Of a DNA stretch of 64,000 bases, positions 26,297 to 34,149 are shown piece by piece. The notes under the pieces are model-generated. The model worked only from the letters and a program-made list of their open reading frames with translations. It had not been told where the DNA came from and did not search any database. Position 1 is the stretch's first letter. The number at the start of each line of letters is the position of its first letter. The translations under genes and the position numbers were made by a program. Location: positions 85,096 to 149,095 of the forward strand of contig JAQXBM010000064.1 of assembly GCA_029252405.1 (NCBI GenBank). The letters run 5' to 3'. The DNA comes from Crocinitomicaceae bacterium (GTDB lineage: Bacteria > Bacteroidota > Bacteroidia > Flavobacteriales_D > Crocinitomicaceae).

Positions 26297-27565
26297 ATGG
26301 CAGAAAAGAAAAGCATATCCAATTTCATTAAAACGCTCGGGCCGGGAATTTTATTTGCGAGCACAGCAATTGGTGTTTCCCACTTGGTTCAAAGTACGCG
26401 TGCTGGAGCGGAGTATGGATTTGCGTTAATCGCTTTTGTGATTGCTGCGAATGTATTCAAATACCCGTTTTTCGAATATGGAAGTCGCTATGCGAATGCC
26501 ACGGGAACAACCATCATTGATGGTTACAACCGCATCGGTAAATGGATGATTTGGCTCTATTTTCTGATAACGATCGGAAGTATGTTTTTTGTGTGTGGAG
26601 CCGTTGGAGCAGTAACTTCTGGATTTTTGCAGAACCTTTTTGGTATTTCTTCGTGGGGGATTTGGGCGACCGTTTGTTTGTTCGTTTTTTGCACGAGTAT
26701 ATTGATCGCAGGGAAGTACAAAATCCTCGATTCCATGACGAAGATTATTGGAGTCGTACTGCTTCTTTCGACATTGCTTGCGTTTGTATTGGCACTGATG
26801 AAAGGTGCGTCGCCGGCAAAAGCAGATTTCGTTGCACCCGAGATTTTCTCAAATGATAGCATGTTGTTCATCATTGCGCTCATGGGATGGATGCCGACTG
26901 CAGTTGATTTGAGTGCTTGGAGTAGCTTGTGGACCATTGAACGCATCAAGCAAACGGGGTACAAACCAAGCATGAAAGAAACCTTGGCGGACTTCAACTT
27001 CGGTTACATTGTTTCCGCTGTTCTGGCTGTTTGTTTTCTCACTCTGGGTGCGTATGTTCTTTATGGAACGGGGAAGGAACTTCCAGAAGGTGCTGCAGGT
27101 TTTGCGAGCGAAATTGTCAGGTTGTTTACCACGTTTATTGGTGATTGGAGTTACATTATTATTGCCATCGCTGGATTCTCGATCATGTTTGGAACCTGCA
27201 TCACCGTGTTTGATGGGTACGCTCGCAGCATTGAACGAAGTTCGATTTTGTTGTTCCAAGAAAAGGTTGAGGAAAAGTCAAGTTCGAGCAAGGTCTACAT
27301 CGCCAGTTTGCTTATGGTGGCGCTTGGTTCTTTTGGAATTATTTTCTTTTTGGGTAAACAATTGAAGAGTCTCGTCGACCTGGCAACGACAATGAGTTTT
27401 ATGATTGCTCCCGTAATTGCCATTGTGAACTACAAGCTGGTTACTAGTAGTCATGTCAAGCCTGAAGATCAACCGAAATTGTGGTTGCGAATTCTCAGTT
27501 GGCTCGGAATCATCTTCTTAACTGGATTCGCGATTTACTACGTGAAAATTCGATTCTTTAGTTAG
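26297..27565 (+). CDS. Nramp-related transporter with atypical metal-site residues
   Basis: A 422-residue membrane protein with about 11 helices. The fold signature of the Nramp/SLC11 family is visible: KTLGPGILFAS at the start of helix 1 and GWMPTAVDLSAW in helix 6. However the helix-1 DPGN motif that supplies metal ligands reads AIGVSH here, and the helix-6 MPH reads MPT. This suggests a relative with a substrate other than Mn/Fe, as in Nramp-related proteins that do not move those metals. It sits 3 bases after the AtoE-like gene. Start ATG at 26297-26299. Confidence 0.8.
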   Translation: MAEKKSISNFIKTLGPGILFASTAIGVSHLVQSTRAGAEYGFALIAFVIAANVFKYPFFEYGSRYANATGTTIIDGYNRIGKWMIWLYFLITIGSMFFVCGAVGAVTSGFLQNLFGISSWGIWATVCLFVFCTSILIAGKYKILDSMTKIIGVVLLLSTLLAFVLALMKGASPAKADFVAPEIFSNDSMLFIIALMGWMPTAVDLSAWSSLWTIERIKQTGYKPSMKETLADFNFGYIVSAVLAVCFLTLGAYVLYGTGKELPEGAAGFASEIVRLFTTFIGDWSYIIIAIAGFSIMFGTCITVFDGYARSIERSSILLFQEKVEEKSSSSKVYIASLLMVALGSFGIIFFLGKQLKSLVDLATTMSFMIAPVIAIVNYKLVTSSHVKPEDQPKLWLRILSWLGIIFLTGFAIYYVKIRFFS

Positions 27566-27572
27566 TGTGAAG

Positions 27573-27713
27573 TTCCCGCCAGGGCGGAGGACGGCAGTCC
27601 CAGACGGCGAACAGGGAGTGAGGCATGTTTCAACATGGCACTTGTGCCCCTGTTGGGAAATAGCAGAACCACTGGTTGTGGCTGGGCTAAAGTTCGCAGA
27701 CCGTTTGGGCGGC
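27573..27713. other. GC-rich, highly structured non-coding element
   Basis: This stretch is much richer in G+C than its surroundings and full of complementary segments: CCGCC-AG-GGCGG (27576-27587); ACAGGG with CCCTGT (27611-27616/27648-27653) enclosing CATGT-TTCA-ACATG; AACC-ACT-GGTT (about 27667-27677); and GCGAAC with GTTCGC (27607-27612/27692-27697). The first CCGCC can also pair with GGCGG at 27709-27713, closing the whole element. No family was recognised, and a small open frame across it has no support. Candidates are a structured RNA or a mobile palindromic repeat. It follows the Nramp-like gene by 8 bases. Confidence 0.45.
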
Positions 27714-27828
27714 AAAAAAATCAAGATAGAAATAGTTCAATATCGAGATATGTCGATGAACTAACTAAAAGTTCAGTTGAAAACGGTTCCCATCTCGACT
27801 CCGTTCGATGTCCGGCTCAGTCGTCGGG

Positions 27829-28179
27829 TTACAATTCATCAATCCGTTCAGTAGGTCTCCCAACTACGGCCTTTCCGTTTTTCACAATAATCGGTCGCTC
27901 AATCAATTTCGGGTACTGAATCATTGCATCAATCCATTCTTTTTCAGAAAGATTCTTGCCTTTGAAGTTTTCCTTGAAATCTTTTTCTCCTTTTCGAATT
28001 AAGTCAGCCGCGGGCATTCCCAATTGACTCAACACTTCTTTTAAATCAGCAGCCGTCAACGGATTTTTCAAGTATTCAACTACTTCGTATTCGGCATTTT
28101 TATCATCGAGGTGAGCGAGTGCCAAACGGCTTTTTGAGCAGCGATTGTTATGGTAGACGGTGTATGTGTTCTTTCCCAT
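27829..28179 (-). CDS. ArsC/Spx-family reductase-like protein
   Basis: A 116-residue thioredoxin-fold protein of the ArsC/Spx/YffB group. Visible are TVYHNNRCSKSRLAL near the N-terminus with the single active cysteine, a GMPAADLIRKGEKDF helix and ERPIIVKNGKAVVGRP near the C-terminus with the conserved Arg-Pro pair. Glutaredoxin-dependent arsenate reduction is the usual annotation for this group, but no other arsenic genes are present, so a general redox role is as likely. The ATG at 28177-28179 is chosen over an upstream start at 28212 because it begins at the first strand. Confidence 0.85.
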   Translation of the reverse strand: MGKNTYTVYHNNRCSKSRLALAHLDDKNAEYEVVEYLKNPLTAADLKEVLSQLGMPAADLIRKGEKDFKENFKGKNLSEKEWIDAMIQYPKLIERPIIVKNGKAVVGRPTERIDEL

Positions 28180-28269
28180 GAGACTAATTTTGTTAAAACC
28201 TTTGAAGATCACACAAAAGTAATTTTATTGGCGTAAATTGTCTCGAACATTATTCAATAAACCCGTAGT

Positions 28270-29276
28270 ATGAAAATCATTTTCGCATTCACCGCACTGC
28301 TTATTTCGACATCAGCTTTCTGTCAAACTTACTCGTTTTCTTCATTTCCCGGGGGTATTCTGACTTAGTGGCGTCAACCTCACTCAACAATGGTCTAACA
28401 TGGGATGATCCATATTTCAATGTTCCTATAGGTTTCACTTTTGAGTATTTTGGAGAATCAACAACTACTATTGACATTAGTGATGATGGCCTCGGAGGAA
28501 TCCTGAGTGTTGGAGATTGCGCAATCGACCCTACTTTTTCCTATTTGGTCGCTTACGGCACTGATATAATTGATCGCGGCTACGATGGCGCTGCTTCACT
28601 CTCGAATATTTCATACAAAACAGAAGGTACAGCAGGATCAAGAATCTGTAAAATTGAGTGGAATAATGTCGGCTTTTATAGCGGCACCAATGACATGAAT
28701 GGAGATAGAATTGACTTTTTGAATTTTCAATTGTGGTTATATGAGACTTCAAATGCCGTTGAAATTCGCTTTGGCCCCAAGTCAATCACTGAACCCTCGA
28801 TAGATTTTGAAGGGGAAACAGGATCCTTTGTGGTTTTGGCTCATGATATTGATTGTGCGAGCAGCGATATTTTTGGACATCAACTGATGCTGTCGGGAAG
28901 TCCTGGAAATCCTGATTTTTACGACAATGTTTACAACCTGGAAGATACGCTTGTGTTCTTGGATGGTGCAATTCCGCCATTTATGGTGTACCGATTCGTC
29001 CCTGAATCTACTGCTTCTCAAGATGAGCTAAGTGCGGTTGCTCCGTTTTCTATTGTTCCTAATCCTGCTGATTTCGAATTGAGATTACTCAAGGGTGAAG
29101 GCGCAGAAGAAGAGATTCGTAGAGCATCAATTGTTGATTTGAACGGAAAGCTGCTTGTGAACAATCTTGAGTTCAATCAGGCGATCTCTATTGCTGGTTT
29201 GCAATCGGGTATGTATTTCGTCCAAGTGGAAATGAAATCTGGAGAGATGTATTCTGAAAAATTCACGAAGCGTTAG
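28270..29276 (+). pseudogene. T9SS type A secreted protein interrupted by a frameshift in a G-run
   Basis: The ATG at 28270 opens a perfect signal peptide (IIFAFTALLISTSAFCQ) that runs to SFSSFPGGILT and then a stop at 28366-28368. One frame over, the sequence continues as YSDLVASTSLNNG and stays open for 300 residues to 29276. Adding one G to the G5 run at 28351-28355 joins the two as FPGGYSDLVAS. The body has no family I know; its last 75 residues are a type IX sorting tail (VPNPADFELRLL, VDLNGKLL, GMYFVQVEM). It may be a slippage-inactivated gene or a sequencing error. Translation could only start internally at GTG 28368, which would lose the signal peptide. Confidence 0.75.
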
Positions 29277-29298
29277 GAGGATTTTCTCGAATAAAAAA

Positions 29299-29334
29299 AT
29301 CCCCTTATCCCGATAATTATCGAGACAAGGGGAT
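29299..29334. terminator. Bidirectional intrinsic terminator
   Basis: ATCCCCTT (29299-29306) pairs with AAGGGGAT (29327-29334) around an inner CGATAATTATCG palindrome. An A-run before and a T-rich stretch after fit use by both convergent genes (ends 29276 + and 29358 -). Confidence 0.8.
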
Positions 29335-29357
29335 CTAATTTTTAGAACTACTATTTC

Positions 29358-29990
29358 TTAGTGCGAAGCCAAGTAATCAGCAACTCCGTCGAAGCTTGCT
29401 TTCATTCCGTCGTCACCTGCTTGCCAGTTTGCTGGACAAACTTCACCGTTTTCTTCGAAGAATTGAAGAGCATCAACCATTCGTAATGCCTCATCTACGT
29501 TTCTTCCAAGTGGGAAGTTGTTCACCAATTGGTGCATAACAATTCCTTCTTTGTCAATCAAGAACAATCCACGGTATGCGATCATTGGACCTGTTGCAAC
29601 CATTTCCATTTCTTCATTGTACTCATACTCACCAGCCAAAACACCGTAAGCATCAGAGATAGTCTTTGTAGTGTCAGCGATGATTGGGTAAGTGATTCCT
29701 TCGATTCCACCTTTGTTTTTAGGTACTTGCAACCATCCCCAGTGAGACTCCTCTGTATCTGTTGAGCAAGCAACAACTTTCGCTCCTCTTTTTTCGAATT
29801 CTGCTAGTTTCGCTTGAAACGCGTGCAATTCAGAAGGACATACGAACGTGAAATCTTTCGGGTAGAAAAAGAGAACAACTGGATTTTTTCCAACGAATTG
29901 ATCCAATGAAAAATTCTCAACAATTTCTCCTCCGTTTACTACTGCTCCTGCACTGAATGAAGGCGCTTTTTTTCCTACTAATACTCCCAT
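29358..29990 (-). CDS. 2-Cys peroxiredoxin (AhpC/Prx1 type)
   Basis: A 210-residue thiol peroxidase that reduces hydrogen peroxide and organic hydroperoxides in the cytoplasm. The peroxidatic cysteine is C51 in DFTFVCPSE and the resolving cysteine about residue 185 in EVCPANW, with the usual FYPKDF, STDTEESHWGW and YRGLFLIDKEG blocks between. Length and motifs indicate a typical 2-Cys enzyme. Dps lies upstream and OxyR is 0.7 kb away, so control by OxyR is plausible. A TAAATTTG box on the minus strand at 30067-30074 may be its -7 element. Confidence 0.93.
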   Translation of the reverse strand: MGVLVGKKAPSFSAGAVVNGGEIVENFSLDQFVGKNPVVLFFYPKDFTFVCPSELHAFQAKLAEFEKRGAKVVACSTDTEESHWGWLQVPKNKGGIEGITYPIIADTTKTISDAYGVLAGEYEYNEEMEMVATGPMIAYRGLFLIDKEGIVMHQLVNNFPLGRNVDEALRMVDALQFFEENGEVCPANWQAGDDGMKASFDGVADYLASH

Positions 29991-30129
29991 TTTGTTTATT
30001 TATTACGTGTTATTATGTATTCTATTTCAATGTCTTTGCCTCTTCGCAAGGACGTTTATTTAGGTGCAAATTTACGGATAATTCCTACTAACTTGTCGTT
30101 CGTTTAGATATAAATCTGCGAAAGACGGG

Positions 30130-30576
30130 TTATCTGTTAAGCCAAGCTTTGAACATCCAATTTGTTTTTTCTTTCTCGCGAATTAGATCACTCATTAGTC
30201 CGTTTGTTCCTTCGTCATCGGCTTCCCCAGTAATTTCAAGAAGCACGCGCTCTTGCTTCAATAATTCTTCCTGAGCGGATAGAATATAGCTTACACCTGT
30301 TGCTCCATCGTGCGTCAATTTGATTTCCGAAATGGGGCTCGTCTGTAAATACCCACTAAAACTCGATAACGGAGTTTCACCAATGGATAAAATGCGTTCC
30401 GCTAAATCATCAACAATGACAAGTGTGCGGTTGTACAATTCTTCATATTTCAAATGCAATTCGAAAAAGCCCTGACCTTTGATATTCCAATGCAATGATC
30501 GAAGGTTCTGATAGTGTATTTGGTAGCTCGCTAAAAGCTGATTTAATTCCTCTGTATATTTTGTTGTGCTTTCCAT
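30130..30576 (-). CDS. Dps-family ferritin-like DNA-protection protein
   Basis: The 148-residue protein has the Dps four-helix pattern with ferroxidase residues: NLRSLHWNIKGQGFFELHLKYEELY (about 24-48; His and Asp/Glu ligands), LVIVDDLAERILSIGETP (about 52-69) and a C-terminal KEKTNWMFKAWL helix. Dps dodecamers oxidise and store iron with peroxide and shield DNA. It is transcribed divergently from oxyR across 70 AT-rich bases containing an inverted repeat, which suggests OxyR control. Confidence 0.9.
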   Translation of the reverse strand: MESTTKYTEELNQLLASYQIHYQNLRSLHWNIKGQGFFELHLKYEELYNRTLVIVDDLAERILSIGETPLSSFSGYLQTSPISEIKLTHDGATGVSYILSAQEELLKQERVLLEITGEADDEGTNGLMSDLIREKEKTNWMFKAWLNR

Positions 30577-30613
30577 AGATCAAAGATACTGTGAGTTCAT
30601 TATAATTATTATT

Positions 30614-30641
30614 GATTATTTTTATCTCTCCATAAATAATC
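30614..30641. promoter_or_regulatory. Inverted repeat between dps and oxyR, possible OxyR operator
   Basis: GATTATTT (30614-30621) and AAATAATC (30634-30641) form an 8-base inverted repeat with a 12-base spacer, ending 5 bases before the oxyR ATG at 30647. The position suits autoregulation and dps control. LysR-type sites are usually such AT-rich dyads; binding by OxyR is inference. Confidence 0.5.
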
Positions 30642-30646
30642 ATTAT

Positions 30647-31561
30647 ATGATTTCGATCCAGCAAATGCAGTACATTTTAGTACTAAGTGAAGAACAACAA
30701 TTTCAACGCGCAAGTGAGAAATGCTTCGTAACGCAACCTACGCTGTCCATGCAACTGAAGAAGGCTGAAAACACCTTGGGGAATGCCATTTTTGATCGAT
30801 CAACGACGCCACTCGAACTGACGCCTTTTGGTGTGATGCTCCTTCCAATTGTACGCGATATTTTGTCTGAGTATGGTCGTATTTCAGACTTAACTGATAA
30901 ACAAAAGGGCGAGTATCGCGAACGGGTTCGAATTGGAATTATCCCAACAATTGCTGATTACATGATTCCAGATCTCTTTAACAAATGGAAATCCGTTTTA
31001 ACAGGCGTTCAGTTGACAATTGAGGAGATGAAAACGGAAGATGTGCTTGTTGCCTTGGATCAGAAGAAGATCGATGTTGGAATACTTGCTGGACCTGTAA
31101 ATGATCCCAAATTGAGAACTTCTGTGCTCTTTGATGAAGAGATTTTGGCTTTTGTTCCTGAATCGAATGCGAAGGAAGTGACTACAGAAGATTTGGAAAA
31201 TCATCATCCTTGGCTGTTGACATCAGGGAACTGCTTGCGCACACAAATGATTCACTTTTGCAGCTTGAACAAAGAAACAGATGAGTGGAATTACGAAGGT
31301 GGAAACATGAATCTTCTAAAGCAGATGGTAGAAATGAACGGTGGCTACACGTTGATTCCAGAACGCGCAGTTCCAGAGAAAACCAAAGCATATAAGCGCA
31401 TCAGATCGGCAATTGGAGAAATTCCAGCTCGACAAATTATTGCGCTTTCACCCAATCGATCATCGAAGTGGGGGAGCATTGAGCAAATCATCAGATCTGT
31501 GCAGCACGAATATGCAGGCAAAAAGAATGTGGAAGATTTGAAGTTGTTGAGTTGGGACTAA
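30647..31561 (+). CDS. oxyR: Hydrogen-peroxide-sensing LysR regulator OxyR
   Basis: A 304-residue LysR-type regulator. The N-terminal winged helix (MQYILVLSEEQQFQRASEKCFVTQPTLSMQLKKAE) binds DNA. In the effector domain, C196 and C205 in SGNCLRTQMIHFC match the redox pair of OxyR, which forms a disulfide on contact with peroxide; the nine-residue spacing is the same as in the E. coli protein. It is divergent from dps and close to a peroxiredoxin gene, both typical OxyR targets. The ATG at 30647 is used; an in-frame start at 30566 would add 27 residues over the regulatory region. Confidence 0.93.
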   Translation: MISIQQMQYILVLSEEQQFQRASEKCFVTQPTLSMQLKKAENTLGNAIFDRSTTPLELTPFGVMLLPIVRDILSEYGRISDLTDKQKGEYRERVRIGIIPTIADYMIPDLFNKWKSVLTGVQLTIEEMKTEDVLVALDQKKIDVGILAGPVNDPKLRTSVLFDEEILAFVPESNAKEVTTEDLENHHPWLLTSGNCLRTQMIHFCSLNKETDEWNYEGGNMNLLKQMVEMNGGYTLIPERAVPEKTKAYKRIRSAIGEIPARQIIALSPNRSSKWGSIEQIIRSVQHEYAGKKNVEDLKLLSWD

Positions 31562-31974
31562 CGTTTTCGGTTCAATAGCCTCCAAAGAAATCCGCCTGCT
31601 GTTACATGTGTGGTTTTTCCTGCATTTTCATCGTTTCCTTCGGAATAATGACATACCAAGCATGTTTTGTAGTCCGCGTCAACTTCGAACGATGCAATAG
31701 AATAGCTGATTGTCTCAATTTCGTGACGGGTGTAAAACTTCTCTGACAAACAACGAGGACACAGAGCTGCACGATTCGGAAAAAATCCGTCTTCGCTGGA
31801 AATTTTCAGCTGTGCTTCGAACTCATCAGGATTCGGTGAAGAAATTCCGCGCTTTTCCATTTCTAGGGTGATCTTTTCTTTTGATCCCTTCATGAATTCG
31901 TTGAAGCGAAAATGGTGAAAGGCACGAAGTTCGTGATCGGATAGTTCGGTTAAGAAAGCGGCGAGTTTGCTCAT
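31558..31974 (-). CDS. Small protein with two CxxC pairs (zinc-ribbon-like)
   Basis: I do not recognise a named family. The 138-residue product begins MSKLAAFLTELSDHELRAF, a helical region, and carries CPRC (near residue 73) and CLVC (near residue 107), separated by about 30 residues, which would suit a zinc ribbon. The C-terminus is basic (WRLLNRKR). The ATG at 31972-31974 is 4 bases past the waaA stop. Its stop meets the oxyR end on the other strand by a 4-base overlap. Role unknown; the cysteine pairs suggest metal binding. Confidence 0.65.
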   Translation of the reverse strand: MSKLAAFLTELSDHELRAFHHFRFNEFMKGSKEKITLEMEKRGISSPNPDEFEAQLKISSEDGFFPNRAALCPRCLSEKFYTRHEIETISYSIASFEVDADYKTCLVCHYSEGNDENAGKTTHVTAGGFLWRLLNRKR

Positions 31975-31978
31975 GGAG

Positions 31979-33193
31979 TCAAGATAAGAAAACGCTCTGA
32001 AATATCTTCTTCGAAGCGCCCGCATTGGCTTCAACAAATGCTCGTTCTTTTGCGCTGATGGCGTTTAAATCAGAAAGAATCGTTTCAAATGAATTTTCGA
32101 ATTGTGCAGTGGTTTCAATGGAAAAACCAAATCCGCCATCAATAAAAGCTTGAGCTTCTGGAAAACGGGTGTGTTTCGGTCCGAAAATCACCGGCAAACC
32201 AAATACTGCGGGCTCCAAAATGTTGTGCAAACTTCCCGAGAAGCCACCTCCTACATATGCGAGCGTTCCATATTTGTACGAACTGGCCAAATGTCCAATC
32301 GTGTCCAAAATAAGAACATCAAAGTCCATCTCCGCTCCATCTTTTATGGTTGAATAACGCCCAACTTTTCTAGAAATTCCAGCAATGATGTGTTCGACAT
32401 GTTTGTCATCAACCTGATGCGGTGCGATCAATATTTTCTTTGATGATTTATTGATCCAAGGAATAAGAATGGCTTCATCCGCTGGCCAAGAACTCCCAAC
32501 AATCAGTAATTCTTCATTACCTTTAAAGGATTCAATAATTGCGTTATCCTTCGCTTTTTCGCGATTTTCAATCACGCGATCAAAACGACTGTCGCCAGTA
32601 ATTGTAACGTTCGCAATATCAATCGAATTCAATAGATCCTCCGATGCTTGATTCTGAACAAAAAAGTGATCGAACTGCTTCAAAATCTTGCGGAAGAAAC
32701 CACCGTGCCATTTGAAAAAACGCTGACTCGGGCGAAAAATCCCACTGACATTGTAAATTTCACTTCCGTTTTTCTTCGCACTAAGAATGTAATTCCCCCA
32801 AAATTCATATTTCACAAAGAAACTTTGTTTTGGAGCAAAATGTTGAATGAACACTCGTGCATTGTTCGGAGTATCCAAAGGCAAGTAGCATACGAAATCA
32901 GCTTGGTGATCGCGCTTTTCATAATGTTCAAACCCTGATGGAGAAAAGAAAGTAACCAACAAGAATACCTCAGGGTTCCTTGATTTTATTTCAGTCATCA
33001 ACGGCAATCCTTGATCGAATTCACCTAGTGAGGCGCAATGAAACCAAATCACATCTTTGTTGTTTGTTTCGGGAAGATTGTCGGTCCAGTTTTTACGACC
33101 TACTAGCCATTTTTTTGCTTTCGGCGTGAATAATGAAGCCAAGCGTATTGCCAAGCCATAGGCGCGAACTCCAAAAGTATACAGGAATTGCAT
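31979..33193 (-). CDS. waaA: 3-deoxy-D-manno-octulosonic acid (KDO) transferase
   Basis: WaaA adds KDO from CMP-KDO to lipid A precursor at the inner face of the cytoplasmic membrane. The 404-residue protein has an N-terminal membrane-associated stretch (FLYTFGVRAYGLAIRLASLF), then WFHCASLGEFDQGLPL, a GT-B fold with KYEFWGNYI, VTGDSRFDRV-like TGDSRFD, and the nucleotide-binding end with AYVGGGFSGSLHNILEPAVFGLPVIFGPKHTRFPEA. These match KdtA. The ATG at 33191-33193 overlaps the stop of the upstream gene (ATGA). Confidence 0.93.
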   Translation of the reverse strand: MQFLYTFGVRAYGLAIRLASLFTPKAKKWLVGRKNWTDNLPETNNKDVIWFHCASLGEFDQGLPLMTEIKSRNPEVFLLVTFFSPSGFEHYEKRDHQADFVCYLPLDTPNNARVFIQHFAPKQSFFVKYEFWGNYILSAKKNGSEIYNVSGIFRPSQRFFKWHGGFFRKILKQFDHFFVQNQASEDLLNSIDIANVTITGDSRFDRVIENREKAKDNAIIESFKGNEELLIVGSSWPADEAILIPWINKSSKKILIAPHQVDDKHVEHIIAGISRKVGRYSTIKDGAEMDFDVLILDTIGHLASSYKYGTLAYVGGGFSGSLHNILEPAVFGLPVIFGPKHTRFPEAQAFIDGGFGFSIETTAQFENSFETILSDLNAISAKERAFVEANAGASKKIFQSVFLS

Positions 33194-33960
33194 CAGTCGA
33201 AGTAATAATCCTTTGGTTGACGCTGATAGATAGGAATCATCCAACCTACTTTAAATCCAAATTGAAGATCTAACCTTAAATCTGTCGAAACCGGGACTTC
33301 AGGAGAATCAAAATTGATCGTTCTACGGTTGTATGTGAATCCTTGCTGTGCGTAAAAACCTGCGAAGAAGTTAATCGGGCTGTCATTCGCCATCAAAGTA
33401 TATCCAATAAATTGGCTCGTGTTGACGCCGGTTGTCAGGCGATCATATCCTTTACGATAGTCCAATTCAATTTGAGGTACGACGTGATCTTGTGTTTCAA
33501 CGCGCAATTTGTGCAGCAAATAACCCACACCAAAATTCACGTAAATTCCTGAATTCGGATTTGGTGACAAAACTGGGATTACCTTTCCAACAGTCCCATT
33601 GGCGTAAAATCCTCGTGGCATGGTTCTCACAATGGCAATATCACCATTCTGATCAGTAATGTTTCCATTTGAATCAATCAGGTGATCAAAGACACCAGCC
33701 ATTCGAACTTGCCCTCCAAACATATACGCTGCGTCCAAACCAACTACCCAGTTCTTTTGCGTTTTGTACCCTGCAAAGAGTCCAATGTGATTCATGAAAC
33801 CATAGCGGTCGGCTAAATCTCCTTCTGGAACACAACCACCATATTGAACAACTAGCCAAGTGCTTGGGATGATTGAATCAGAAACGTTTCGTTGTGCATT
33901 TGAATGTGCGGAAATCAGCGTAAAACAAGCGAAAAGTATGGAAGTAATCAATGTTTTCAT
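33193..33960 (-). CDS. Predicted outer-membrane protein of unknown function
   Basis: A 255-residue protein with signal peptide ending SAHSNAQ (about residue 22). Glycine- and aromatic-rich alternating strands (VVQYGGCVPEGDLADRYGFMNHIGLFAGYKT, YVNFGVGYLLHKL, FFAGFYAQQGFTYNRR, LDLQFGFKVGWMIPIY) indicate a small barrel. It is translationally coupled to waaA by a 4-base overlap, which hints at a role in outer-membrane assembly or lipopolysaccharide handling, but this is context only. The ATG at 33958-33960 is chosen because it begins the signal peptide. Confidence 0.7.
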   Translation of the reverse strand: MKTLITSILFACFTLISAHSNAQRNVSDSIIPSTWLVVQYGGCVPEGDLADRYGFMNHIGLFAGYKTQKNWVVGLDAAYMFGGQVRMAGVFDHLIDSNGNITDQNGDIAIVRTMPRGFYANGTVGKVIPVLSPNPNSGIYVNFGVGYLLHKLRVETQDHVVPQIELDYRKGYDRLTTGVNTSQFIGYTLMANDSPINFFAGFYAQQGFTYNRRTINFDSPEVPVSTDLRLDLQFGFKVGWMIPIYQRQPKDYYFD

Positions 33961-34080
33961 AAGCCGATGCAAGTGCATCAAGATTTTGTTAGTAATCAAG
34001 AATAATAACGAAGGTAACTATCAAATATTGGATTTTGGAAGGTTTTACACTTTTTTATGAGCTGAAAGTACAGGTCAAAA

Positions 34081-34124
34081 AAATCCCCGATCCCGAAAGT
34101 TATCGGAATCGAGGATTATTTTTT
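34081..34124 (-). terminator. Intrinsic terminator downstream of the OmpA-family gene
   Basis: AATCC-CGAT-CCG on the left pairs with CGG-ATCG-GGATT on the right (34082-34117), with two A/C mismatches and an AAAGTTAT loop. A- and T-runs on both sides make it usable in either direction. The core resembles the terminator at 29299. Confidence 0.75.
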
Positions 34125-34149
34125 CGATTAAGAAGAAATCCTAATCGTA

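Noticed and set aside
27567..27764. A 65-codon frame across the GC-rich element
   Set aside because: Its sequence follows the hairpin structure, with no ribosome site, signal or recognised domain; a folded non-coding element explains it better.
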